In this document: positions 46,896 through 55,928 of the stretch, one piece after another
Layout of the letters: the number at the start of each line of letters is the position of its first letter
Numbering within the stretch: position 1 is the first letter of the stretch
DNA from: Psychromonas ossibalaenae ATCC BAA-1528
Lineage (GTDB): Bacteria > Pseudomonadota > Gammaproteobacteria > Enterobacterales > Psychromonadaceae
Length of the DNA: 64,000 nucleotides
NCBI RefSeq assembly: GCF_000381745.1
Contig: NZ_KB906967.1
Location: 1-64,000 of the forward strand
Reading direction: 5' to 3'
Notes under the pieces: generated by a model
The model's database searches: none
Seen by the model: only the letters and a program-made list of their open reading frames with translations
What the model was told of the DNA's origin: nothing
Translations under genes and position numbers: made by a program

Positions 46896-49022
46896 TTACT
46901 GCAGAACATCCCGCTCCGCTGTACCAATAAGATCGGTGATGGTGTTTTTTTCGGTATCAATTAAAAAGTTGTCACTCGCCTGCCCCGTGGCAAATTTTTC
47001 CATAATCAAAAACATAGCATCAAAACGAGTTTTAAATACTTCTCCGACACTCAGCTCATTCGGATCCTGGCCGTTATTCATAAAGACCGCAGGCTCAAAA
47101 CTGCGCAGTTCATCACTCAGGAGCTGATAATGCGGCAGGCGCTCCGGATCGATGTCGCGGAAAGCTAATTCATCGGCATTACGCAGACGATAAAAGTCTA
47201 CCGCCAGCTCTTCACCGCTCCACTCACGGAAATCACTGAGCAGCAGGCCGTTATCCAGCGCCAGCTGTTCAGCCTGAATACGGGCGGCGCGCCAGTCTTT
47301 AATAAACTGTTTTAAATCACCGTTATTAGACTCAAGCTCACAGCCCTGCAGCGGCTTGTCTAACACATCAGCCAGCTGACAGACTGTGAAGTCAGTTTCA
47401 ATCTGCGACATAATCAGCATCTGCTCACCATCCATATTCAGCAGCATAAGACGCATATCCAGCGGCCAGTCATCGGGAAGAAAACGCAGACGAGTCAGCT
47501 CTTTCAAATGCCAGTCGGTAAACTGGTAATAACTTTCCGACTCAAGTACCTCTTTAGTCCAGATACCCGGATCATCAATTTCAGTGAGGTGTCGATGCTC
47601 TTCCTGATAGTGCTCAAATAACTCGTCAAACCGCGCTACCTCTTCAATAATGACAGTTTCTACTTCAACCTGGTTATGCGGGCGCAGTGTCAGCAGTTTG
47701 TAAGCCGGAATATAGCCCGCCAGAGAGGGAGCCTGAATATTAAACAAAGTATGGTTTTTGCCGTCAATCTGGTAACTTTTCACTCCGGTGTCATTGAAAT
47801 GCATATGCCCGCCGACGTGAATACTTAACCCCGTCGCAGCTAATGCTTTGCTTGTTCCGTCCTCCGGCATGCGCTCCAGCTGAAAAGCCCCTTCACCAAA
47901 GAGATCTTCAATATCTTCCGACGCACCGTTATAAAAATCAGTCATGGGAAAGTGACTAAAGGAAATCAAGGTTTTATTGTGCTTTTCAGCCGCCGTTACC
48001 ACATCACCAATCCAGTCGATCACCTGCTGTTTATGGCTAAGCATCACATTATAACCTGCACTGGATGACCCCTCGTAACCGCCGGGATCAGCAGGGCCGC
48101 CTTCAGAGCCGGGCTTAGGGCGGTATACATTAGCATCAATAGCCAGTAACCATAGACCTTCAACGGGCTCAACTAAATAGCTGGAATCCGGCACCATGGA
48201 GCAGTGGCTGTAGTCCTGCCCTGCCGTTTTATATTCGCCGCCAGTCCCCTCATAGCAGATTTCATACTGACGCTGTTCGTAACCCGCCTCCTGCAGAGCT
48301 TTCTCATAGCGGTAATGACTACGTGCTTCAGCACTGCTGTAGGGGGTTTCAAAATATAAGTATTCAGGCTGCGGGGTAAAACCATGCCCGCCCAAGATGT
48401 CCATAATATCCCGATAACCCCACTCTTGAACCTCCTCGGTACAAATCGGCGTTAATTCTTGTCCGCTGTTATCACTGCCGGGTACACACTGGCCTGCCCC
48501 CTCACTCCAGATCCCCTGCTGTTTACCGGACAGCCCTAAGTAATCACTTTTACCGGCAGGTTGAGTGAAAGGACGTACCGGATCATGATTACCCGGCGCG
48601 GCAAAAAACTGTATGCCGTGCTCCCTGCTGTACTGGTCAAAGATTTCAACCAGACCGCGCATATGTACCGGCTGTCCGTCATCACTAAAATCTCCCGGCA
48701 GAGCGACATATTTGATCCCCCGTGCCGCGATGTCATCAAGCGCGGCAATCATGGCAAAATAATTTTCATTAAATAAACGGGTAGAATTGAGCTGCGACTT
48801 CATGGTGCGAATGGTCGCCCCCTGACCGCTGATACTGTTTTCCAGACCGTCAAAAGAGCCGTCTTGAAAATCACCATAAACATCGTGGAAATGAATATCC
48901 GGCATAAAAGCAATCTGTAAATCCTGCGTTTCCGGCGGTGGTTCACTCGATGACTCCGAATTACATCCTGCCAGTATGGCGCCTGCAAGCAAAGAAAATA
49001 CTAATTTTGTTTGAAGTTTCAT
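46896..49022 (-). CDS. Metallophosphoesterase-domain lipoprotein
   Basis: A 708-residue lipoprotein (lipobox ILAGCNSE, Cys19). The calcineurin-like metallophosphoesterase core spans about 35-440 with the five metal motifs: MPDIHFHD, LPGDFSDDG, APGNHDPV, FSHFPMTD and VGGHMHFND. A C-terminal part of about 250 residues is not recognised. The long insert between the third and fourth motifs includes several Cys and aromatic residues. Such secreted lipoproteins occur in marine bacteria and may release phosphate from organic esters, but the substrate cannot be read. It is convergent with the esterase gene. Confidence 0.82.
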   Translation of the reverse strand: MKLQTKLVFSLLAGAILAGCNSESSSEPPPETQDLQIAFMPDIHFHDVYGDFQDGSFDGLENSISGQGATIRTMKSQLNSTRLFNENYFAMIAALDDIAARGIKYVALPGDFSDDGQPVHMRGLVEIFDQYSREHGIQFFAAPGNHDPVRPFTQPAGKSDYLGLSGKQQGIWSEGAGQCVPGSDNSGQELTPICTEEVQEWGYRDIMDILGGHGFTPQPEYLYFETPYSSAEARSHYRYEKALQEAGYEQRQYEICYEGTGGEYKTAGQDYSHCSMVPDSSYLVEPVEGLWLLAIDANVYRPKPGSEGGPADPGGYEGSSSAGYNVMLSHKQQVIDWIGDVVTAAEKHNKTLISFSHFPMTDFYNGASEDIEDLFGEGAFQLERMPEDGTSKALAATGLSIHVGGHMHFNDTGVKSYQIDGKNHTLFNIQAPSLAGYIPAYKLLTLRPHNQVEVETVIIEEVARFDELFEHYQEEHRHLTEIDDPGIWTKEVLESESYYQFTDWHLKELTRLRFLPDDWPLDMRLMLLNMDGEQMLIMSQIETDFTVCQLADVLDKPLQGCELESNNGDLKQFIKDWRAARIQAEQLALDNGLLLSDFREWSGEELAVDFYRLRNADELAFRDIDPERLPHYQLLSDELRSFEPAVFMNNGQDPNELSVGEVFKTRFDAMFLIMEKFATGQASDNFLIDTEKNTITDLIGTAERDVLQ

Positions 49023-49181
49023 TTGTCGTCAGTCCCAGTAATAATTAGAGAGAAAGAATACTAGGCGCTGCGCATGACAAACCGGCTGCATTTCTGTTAA
49101 CAGAAAATAAAAGATATGTAACTTACATTAAAGGCTGATTCAAGGCGTATCTCAGATACAAAAAAAGCTTCTGAAACACCT

Positions 49182-50024
49182 TCAGCCCAGCTCAAAGGTG
49201 GTAATACCATAGATCTTGTCATGATCAATGTCCGGCAGCCCCTTCTGGTACATGCGCATGGTGGCAAACACCTTCTGCATAGAATTATCACGGGCCAGAA
49301 GCATAGCGGCAGGATTGTTTTCCGGAACATCCAGAATCACAATTTCTCCATGAATATCATCCTGTAGAGCCTTAAAAAGTTCACGGGCGACTTCAATATT
49401 ATCAGCAAACAGCGGGCCTACCTTGTATCCCTGCAGACACTTTCTGCGCACAGCAAAACCTTGTATTTTTCCCTCACAGCTAAAAAGCAAAGACCTGCCT
49501 TCAGCCTGCTGGATCCACTGCCGTAAAAAAGTCTCGCGCTTTGCCGGAAAACACTGGCGGTCATAGTTAATAATTTCAGCAATGTGCCCTTCTTCAATAG
49601 GCTTAATAGATTTGTGGTCAAAGCCCTGCGCAGAGGCTTCAGTCTGAAAACGATGATTCATATAGAAAGGCTTGTAACCCACCCGCTGATAAATATCAAC
49701 GTTTTCCAGCACCCCGTCGATTCCAGTATTGCGCTTCCCGCAATACTCTAAACGTGCCTTGGTCAAAGCAAACCCTAGGCCGCGCCCTCTGAACTCCGGA
49801 TCAACGATGTAAAGGCCGCAAAAAGCATAACTGTCGTCATAACATACGGCACTGCCCACCGCGACAATACGCCCGTTTATCTCACCGGCAAAAAATCCCT
49901 GCTCATCCCCGTTAAAAAAATGCTCTGCGTCATGCAGACCTGGATTCCAGCCCTCTGCAGCAGCCCAGTCAACGGCCAGCTGCAGTTCACTTTTATTCAT
50001 CTTCCTGATGCGGTAATTATCCAT
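49182..50024 (-). CDS. GNAT-family N-acetyltransferase with C-terminal second domain
   Basis: A 280-residue protein. The first 140 residues are a GNAT domain with the acetyl-CoA loop in FCGLYIVDPEFRGRGLGFAL. The second half (about 150-275) has the look of the GNAT-like C-terminal domain seen in this group (KPIEEGHIAEIINYDRQCFPAKRETFLRQW ... GYKVGPLFADNIEVARELF). The substrate is unknown. The spacing of 43 bases to the next minus-strand gene leaves it possibly co-transcribed with the ABM gene. Confidence 0.82.
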   Translation of the reverse strand: MDNYRIRKMNKSELQLAVDWAAAEGWNPGLHDAEHFFNGDEQGFFAGEINGRIVAVGSAVCYDDSYAFCGLYIVDPEFRGRGLGFALTKARLEYCGKRNTGIDGVLENVDIYQRVGYKPFYMNHRFQTEASAQGFDHKSIKPIEEGHIAEIINYDRQCFPAKRETFLRQWIQQAEGRSLLFSCEGKIQGFAVRRKCLQGYKVGPLFADNIEVARELFKALQDDIHGEIVILDVPENNPAAMLLARDNSMQKVFATMRMYQKGLPDIDHDKIYGITTFELG

Positions 50025-50067
50025 GCTTAACCCTTAACTGTGTTTGCTGTCAGTGCCTCTGGATAAG

Positions 50068-50313
50068 TTAAATGCCGTAATCATGCTCAACATTAGCTTT
50101 CCAATGTTTGATAGATTCAATATCTGACCAGTAAGAGACGGTAATGCCCAGCTCTTCTCTAGCCGATTCGACTCCCAGAAATCCAGGCTGATCTTCGGCT
50201 AATTCAACCATTCTATCTGCCGTTTTTTTATAGCCCTTGTCACCTTCGGTGCGCAAAGATGTAAAAATAGCGGCATAGTATGGAGGTTTAGGGGTACTGA
50301 CAACTTGCGGCAT
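50068..50313 (-). CDS. ABM-superfamily (antibiotic biosynthesis monooxygenase-like) protein, shortened
   Basis: An 81-residue dimeric ferredoxin-like fold protein. PPYYAAIFTSLRTEGDKGYK, MVELAEDQPGFLGVESARE and ISYW-type ITVSYWSDIESIKHWKANVEH match a group usually about 100 aa long. Relatives continue from KANxEH through about 20-25 residues with WY and YK motifs to a final ERDYxF/I (recalled). Here VEH runs directly into DYGI and stops. An in-frame internal deletion that joined similar VE[R/H] codons would explain this. The last beta strand would then be missing, so activity is doubtful. AAGGAAT precedes the ATG. Confidence 0.7.
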   Translation of the reverse strand: MPQVVSTPKPPYYAAIFTSLRTEGDKGYKKTADRMVELAEDQPGFLGVESAREELGITVSYWSDIESIKHWKANVEHDYGI

Positions 50314-50406
50314 TTTATTCCTTCCTAAGCAGCCCTTGAATCATGAACACTTCCGCCAGTGTAGAACGGGATAACCCCCTCAAGGCCACCGGCGGCATTA
50401 CATGGA

Positions 50407-51405
50407 TTACAGTTCAGATAACGCCTGCTTCACTTTTTTGGCAGTTTCAGGACTAACCCACTTTAACCAGAGATCTTCATTATTAAGCAGAAACTCTTCC
50501 GCGGCTATGTCACCATCGGCCTGATTATCCTCCATCCAGGCCAGCAGCTCATTCATCTGCGCATTAGTAAAAGAACGTGCTGTGACATAAGCAAGTGCTT
50601 CCGGCGCTCGTTTAGCAAAGCTTTCTGTCACAATCGTACTTACTTTTGAAGGCGGAAACATGGTTGGTTTTGGATCAAGACAGTCAACCTTGGTGATACA
50701 AGCGCGATAATGAGCTTCATCAGTACCAGAGCCAAAATCAACCTTGACCATTTTATATTTTCCAAGCACTCCTGTCGGCGCCCAGTAATACCCCAGCCAT
50801 GCCTGTTTACGCTCATAAGCTTTAGCAATTGAGCCGGCAAGACCTGCACCTGAGCCCGGATCAATTAATTCAAAACCAGAATCTTCTAATTTCATCGCAT
50901 CGAATAGATGACCTGTGGTTATCTGGCAGGTCCAACCGGCCGGACAGCCCATAACTGCCGATTTATCAGGATCTTCTGGATGTGTAAATAGTTTTGCCTG
51001 CGCTTTTATACCTTTAATGGTTGCCAGTGACGGGTCTTTTTCAACCATATAGGCTGGTATCCAGAAGCCTTCTTCGCCGCCGTCAGACAAGCTTGTGCCC
51101 GCGTAACGGATTCGTCCCTCTTTCACACCGGCATCAAGTGATTTTTTAGCCGAATTACTCCACAACTCCGGTGCAATATCAGGCTCTCCTTTTTCAACCA
51201 TTGAAGTCCCCGTCGGCATGGTGTCACCCGGTACGAGTTCTGCTTCACAGCCATAACCATGTTCAAGAATAAATCTATCAACATTAGCAATCAGAGTAGC
51301 AGAGTTCCAGTTCATATCGGCAATAGTCACTTTACCGCATTCGCTGCCTGATGCAGAAAATGAGGCAGAAGCAAGTACCAGCGACGCTGCCAGTATTTTT
51401 CGCAT
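50407..51405 (-). CDS. Glycine betaine/proline-type ABC substrate-binding protein (OpuAC family)
   Basis: A 332-residue secreted binding protein: signal peptide ending ASG (about residue 20), then an OpuAC/ProX-type fold with KVTIADMNWNSATLIANV at the start, PDIAPELWSNSAKKSLD, and WLGYYWAPTGVLGKYKMVKV. Tryptophans in SLSDGGEEGFWIPAYM and WLGYYWAPTG are placed as in quaternary-ammonium-binding members. No cognate permease or ATPase gene is adjacent, so it must serve a transporter encoded elsewhere. AGGGA precedes the ATG. It is a single gene. Confidence 0.85.
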   Translation of the reverse strand: MRKILAASLVLASASFSASGSECGKVTIADMNWNSATLIANVDRFILEHGYGCEAELVPGDTMPTGTSMVEKGEPDIAPELWSNSAKKSLDAGVKEGRIRYAGTSLSDGGEEGFWIPAYMVEKDPSLATIKGIKAQAKLFTHPEDPDKSAVMGCPAGWTCQITTGHLFDAMKLEDSGFELIDPGSGAGLAGSIAKAYERKQAWLGYYWAPTGVLGKYKMVKVDFGSGTDEAHYRACITKVDCLDPKPTMFPPSKVSTIVTESFAKRAPEALAYVTARSFTNAQMNELLAWMEDNQADGDIAAEEFLLNNEDLWLKWVSPETAKKVKQALSEL

Positions 51406-51794
51406 ATTTATATCCCTATTAGTTTTGTTTCCATTAACAGTTGAGTCAACACAGCTTCGGATAAGCTGCCGTTAACAATCTTGTTCTTTGTATACTAAGT
51501 AATTATTTCCATAGTGCAAAATGAGCAGTACAAAATCAATAAGTTGTCTTATTTAATCGAGTAATATTGTTTAATGCTCTCATTTTTGCCGGTTATTTTT
51601 CATCGCCAAACAGTACATTGAGTTCACTAAGCACCTAAATAACGATCAACGTCGTCCGCTATAATTTTTAGTAGAACTGTCGGCTAAAGTGACTGGCGAG
51701 TTATTCAGTGATTGATGTGAAGTGGCGTAGCTGCCTTTAATTATTCAAAGTTATTAAGATCAACTTTCATATTAGTAGTCCGTATTATCAATGC
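51406..51794. other. Intergenic region upstream of the OpuAC-type gene
   Basis: A 389-bp AT-rich gap. It should contain the promoter of the binding-protein gene on the minus strand. No gene, hairpin or repeat was recognised. Confidence 0.5.
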
Positions 51795-54700
51795 TTAAGA
51801 ACGGTATTTAGCCAGGTACTGTCTAAATTCGTGTTCAGGCATCGGCTTAGCATGCAGAAACCCTTGGATAACGTGACAACCAGCTTCCTGTAAATACGCT
51901 AACTGAATTTCAGTTTCTACCCCATTAGCAATAACCTCTAAATTGATCCGATTAGAGAGGTCCAGCAAGGCACAAATGATTGCCTCAGACTTTTTGTCAC
52001 CAATATTTTTCACAAAACAGCGGTCAATTTTTATTATGTCCACAGGACATTTTATAAATTGTTTCAGTGATGAGTATTCAGCCCCTAAGTCATGAATCAC
52101 AATACTGATGCCTAACTCTCTTAACTGCTTTATATTTGCAAGAACAACATCGAAATGTTCAATAAGAGAGCTTTCGGTTAATTCTACCTCAATAAACTTA
52201 GGATCCAGCCCTGTTGACTCCAGGGCTGATATGATAACTTTCGGAAAACTTTTCTTCTGAAGCTCTACAGCGCACACATTAAAAGCTATCTTTCCAAATT
52301 CTAAACCATCTTCTAACCAGTGAACGGCCTGGCGGCAAACCTCATTGACTACCCACTGATCTAACTGAGGAAATAAAGCGGCACGCTGCGCAACAGCGAA
52401 AAACTTATCGGGCTCTATCACCCCTTGCTCAGGGTGCTGCCAGCGAATCAGCGACTCAACTCCGACAACGGCTTGTTTACCATAGTCAAACTGAGGCTGG
52501 TAATACAAACAGAATTCATTCTGCTCAAAAGCTCTGGACAGTGCATTTCCAAACTGCGTTTTTTCAATATGAAGCACCTGCATGCTTGGATGAAAATACT
52601 GGTAACATAATCCTCCCTGAGATTTAGCCTCATATAAGGCTAAATCCGCCTGCAGCATTAACTGTTCAGGACTCACTTTATTTTCGGGGTAAATAGTGAT
52701 GCCGACACTAAGACCAGTATCAATTGCGTTTCCGTCAATACTGACAGGCTTAGATAATACTTCAATAATTCTTCTTGATGTGATTGACACACTTTCATGA
52801 GAATCTATGTTGGTCATCACAATTGCAAACTCATCTCCTCCTAAACGTGCGACAAGATCATCCTCGCGGACACTTTCTTTCAGCAGTTTAGCAATATAAC
52901 AAAGCAGTAAGTCTCCTATCGCGTGACCCAAAGTGTCATTTACCTCCTTAAAACGGTCAAGGTCAATAAACAGCAATGCGACCTGTTTTTGACTGGCGTC
53001 CGCACGCGCCAAAGAAAGGGCTAACTTTTCAGTAAAATCACGACGGTTGGGCAGTCCGGTCAATGCATCATGATCAGCTAAATAACGAACTTTTAACTCA
53101 GCCATTTCCCGCTGCTTAATTTGAAAAGTGAGTTCTCGAGTTCTTTCTTCAACTTTGTCTTCGAGAGTCTCCTGCGATTCCCGTAATTCCTGCTCTGTCT
53201 TTTTCCGCTGCTGAATTTCACTCTTGAGCAAATACAAGTTCTGATCAACCTGATCTGCCATACCGTCGAGTGCTGCTGCAAGTTCCCCCATTTCATCCTG
53301 TTTTTCCGACGCAAAACGAAATTCCCCCTCCTGCTTAAATGATGAGATCCCCTGAATAAGCTGCAGAATTCGCCCGGTAAAATAAGACGCCATCCATACT
53401 GCAATAATAATCACAAGCGTGATCATAAATAAAGTAGACCAGAACAAACTGCTCGCTGTATCGTGCAAATTTGCCGTTACCGCACGTTTCCAGTTTATTG
53501 TTTGATTGACTATTTGGGCTTCATTCTGCGCAATTCTCTGGTCAATTTTCTGCTTTGACATGACGGCTGGCTCATGAAAATCATCAACGTTCGCACCAAT
53601 GGTCACAAAACCAAAGCCGCGCTTACTGTCAGCATACAGACCAGTGTAATAAGGAATAGGTGCCGCTGTAGTTAATTTCCACAGGTTACTCCAAAAAATA
53701 ACAAAGGAACCAGATCCTCCTTCACTCGTTAAATCGAACCAGCCTTTACACTGGGGAGCAAAATTTAAAAAACGACAGTCCAATGCACGCATCCCTGTCG
53801 GACCTAACTCGGAGGCCGGTTTATGACTCAGATTTTGGTCTCTAAACTGATCTGCCTGTTCGACAAACTGGGCGTAAGGTAACCCACCAGCCTGCCAGTC
53901 ATCGTAAATACTCTGCTCCAGCCAGGGCACTGCAGGCGCGCCTGTCTGCGCATCATAACCGGCTATAAAATAATGCCGCGGATGCGCAATATTACGGCCT
54001 TTGTAATCCCACATGAAAGCATAATTCCCGTCACTGGCATCGGCAATCGCGCTATATCGTTTTTCTGTCGGACTAATAGAGTCTGTAAAAGCCATAATAT
54101 TGCTATGATCTAGCGCTAAAGTAACGTAACCCAGCAGTTTTCCATTTTTCATAACGGGTGTAGCCCAGCGAACCAGTCCTTGAAACTTCCGGCCAACAGG
54201 GTTTTCCTTGCCTGCATAAGCACTCTTTTCCGGCTCAAACTCAATACCGGCCTTGCGAGCAGAAGCAGGGGTATAAGAGCCTATCACTCGAGAAGGCACA
54301 TAAGCGCCAATCACATCTGATACATAAATTTCTCCGTCACTTAAGTTCACTAAATGATGAAAATAATCTTCCGAATTAACAAAAGTATTCTCTGCTTTAG
54401 AAATATCTTTTAATTCTGCTGACATTAACTTGGAAGTCGTTACTTTATACAATTCCATCCCCGTTGGGGCGATAAAAGTCGCTTCAAGATACAAAGGCTG
54501 AGAACGCAGGGGTTTATTCACTTCTGTAGCCCTGGAGTGAAAAGCTTTATCATTTTCCTGCAGCGTTGACACAACAGAAATTCCAGTCTCGGGGTTTTTC
54601 AAAGGTTCCCAGCGGCTTGAGTCTTCAGCCAGACGCCATTCTTCCTGTTCATATTGAAGAGTATTCCTGTGCTGAAGAAAATCAGTGTAAATAGAGTGGC

Positions 54701-55052
54701 TTGGAGTCAGGCTGGCGAGCAGCTGTATATCATCATCGCGGGCATATAAAAACTGCGCGATATTTTTTGCAGTATCTGTGGTGATACGTTCTATTTCATT
54801 CCTGGCCCGCTCATCAAGAGCGTTAACAGAATCATTAATCGCTAATGCACCTGTCTCCGATAAAGCTGCGCTTGAAGATTCAGAAAGCATTTCATAATAT
54901 TGCCCTAGGATATCAACCAGCTTAGTCGACTGGGTCCAGGCCAGCCAAGCCAGAAGAATTAACGGCAATACTTTAATAAGTATAAAGATCAGCACCAGTT
55001 TTCCCCGCATCCGCAACAGCGGGGAGCTGGACTGCTTATCAGATACAGCCAT
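51795..55052 (-). CDS. Cache-HAMP-GGDEF-EAL cyclic-di-GMP enzyme with altered EAL motif
   Basis: A 1085-residue inner-membrane protein. Membrane helices near 17-38 and 535-560 enclose a large periplasmic dCache-like sensor. HAMP and a coiled coil follow (560-650). The GGDEF domain (about 660-820) has an intact ARLGGDEFAIV active site. In the EAL domain (about 830-1080) the EAL triad is ESL (GVESLIRW, catalytic Glu kept) and ELTESSL and IIKIDRCFV are present. But the usual DDFGTG loop reads HDLGAE, so one of two metal-binding aspartates is His. Phosphodiesterase activity is therefore likely weak or lost, leaving a diguanylate cyclase with a possible c-di-GMP-sensing EAL. GGAGA precedes the ATG. 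Confidence 0.85.
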   Translation of the reverse strand: MAVSDKQSSSPLLRMRGKLVLIFILIKVLPLILLAWLAWTQSTKLVDILGQYYEMLSESSSAALSETGALAINDSVNALDERARNEIERITTDTAKNIAQFLYARDDDIQLLASLTPSHSIYTDFLQHRNTLQYEQEEWRLAEDSSRWEPLKNPETGISVVSTLQENDKAFHSRATEVNKPLRSQPLYLEATFIAPTGMELYKVTTSKLMSAELKDISKAENTFVNSEDYFHHLVNLSDGEIYVSDVIGAYVPSRVIGSYTPASARKAGIEFEPEKSAYAGKENPVGRKFQGLVRWATPVMKNGKLLGYVTLALDHSNIMAFTDSISPTEKRYSAIADASDGNYAFMWDYKGRNIAHPRHYFIAGYDAQTGAPAVPWLEQSIYDDWQAGGLPYAQFVEQADQFRDQNLSHKPASELGPTGMRALDCRFLNFAPQCKGWFDLTSEGGSGSFVIFWSNLWKLTTAAPIPYYTGLYADSKRGFGFVTIGANVDDFHEPAVMSKQKIDQRIAQNEAQIVNQTINWKRAVTANLHDTASSLFWSTLFMITLVIIIAVWMASYFTGRILQLIQGISSFKQEGEFRFASEKQDEMGELAAALDGMADQVDQNLYLLKSEIQQRKKTEQELRESQETLEDKVEERTRELTFQIKQREMAELKVRYLADHDALTGLPNRRDFTEKLALSLARADASQKQVALLFIDLDRFKEVNDTLGHAIGDLLLCYIAKLLKESVREDDLVARLGGDEFAIVMTNIDSHESVSITSRRIIEVLSKPVSIDGNAIDTGLSVGITIYPENKVSPEQLMLQADLALYEAKSQGGLCYQYFHPSMQVLHIEKTQFGNALSRAFEQNEFCLYYQPQFDYGKQAVVGVESLIRWQHPEQGVIEPDKFFAVAQRAALFPQLDQWVVNEVCRQAVHWLEDGLEFGKIAFNVCAVELQKKSFPKVIISALESTGLDPKFIEVELTESSLIEHFDVVLANIKQLRELGISIVIHDLGAEYSSLKQFIKCPVDIIKIDRCFVKNIGDKKSEAIICALLDLSNRINLEVIANGVETEIQLAYLQEAGCHVIQGFLHAKPMPEHEFRQYLAKYRS

Positions 55053-55928
55053 AGTGATCTCCGTATTTATAGATAAACTGGTGAAACAGTTCCTCTAGTA
55101 AAACCCCAAACAACAGCTAATTATAAAGCTCTTACAAGTACTGTAATCATAGAAGCAGTAGAAAGAACTCAAGCAGATCCTCACTCTGCACCTGGATTCT
55201 TTTAGCGTGATTTTTATAAAAAAACAGATTATTAACCAGCTACTATTAAATGGTAGCAAAATTAACACCATGCGCGACTTTAAAGCGCAAGAACAGGTTC
55301 AATCTGTAAGTCAGAGGCTGCCGGTGATGGTTTGGATAAGATAATTACGCTCAAACAACTTCGCTCTCCCAGTTTCGTTCTAATAATCAGAACAGCAGAG
55401 TTTCGGTTAATATTTACGCGAATTACATTACGGTACTCACTGCCTGATAAATATAACAAGACAGAAACAGAATCATAAATGCACCATATTTATACAAACC
55501 CCACGGGTTAAATGATCTCTTTAGGCATAGAGAAATGCATGAAAGCGAAGCATTGATTACGGTAATCAGCTGCTCTAACTGAAAATTAATAAACTTACCG
55601 TACATCTCCATTAAATTTTTGCGTTGGAAATAGAGCCAAAAAACAGTTAAAGCGCCAACTAATTACTCCATAATATATCAACAACTTACAACTCCACTCC
55701 CAAACAGAGTGTTATCCGCCCTTAGCTCAATCACTATTTCTCACTTTTATTCACTACATTTCACTGCCTAAGTGATTAGATTTACTGTTAGTTTCCCTCA
55801 GTGGCACTAACAGCATTTATACAAGATGAAATTATATGAGTAAAATCACATGAATTATCCCGCTGTAAGGTGAATCACCGGCATTATTCTTTATTACGTC
55901 TAACCATTAAGGCAGCAAAACATTTATT
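55053..55928. other. Large gene-free gap between the GGDEF-EAL gene and the 1066-aa gene
   Basis: An 876-bp gap without a supported gene. One 62-codon minus-strand frame (55423-55611) has a hydrophobic C-terminus but no ribosome binding site or known family. The gap must hold promoters for the two divergent flanking genes. An 8-bp-arm inverted repeat lies at 55785-55813. Confidence 0.5.
55785..55813. repeat. Inverted repeat upstream of the 1066-aa gene
   Basis: CTGTTAGT (55785-55792) and ACTAACAG (55806-55813) are perfect arms around 13 bases, about 115 bp upstream of the start at 55929. A regulator-binding site is possible, but no factor is suggested. Confidence 0.35.

Noticed and set aside
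55423-55611. 62-codon minus-strand frame with a hydrophobic end
   Set aside because: No credible ribosome binding site or family; lies in a divergent promoter gap.
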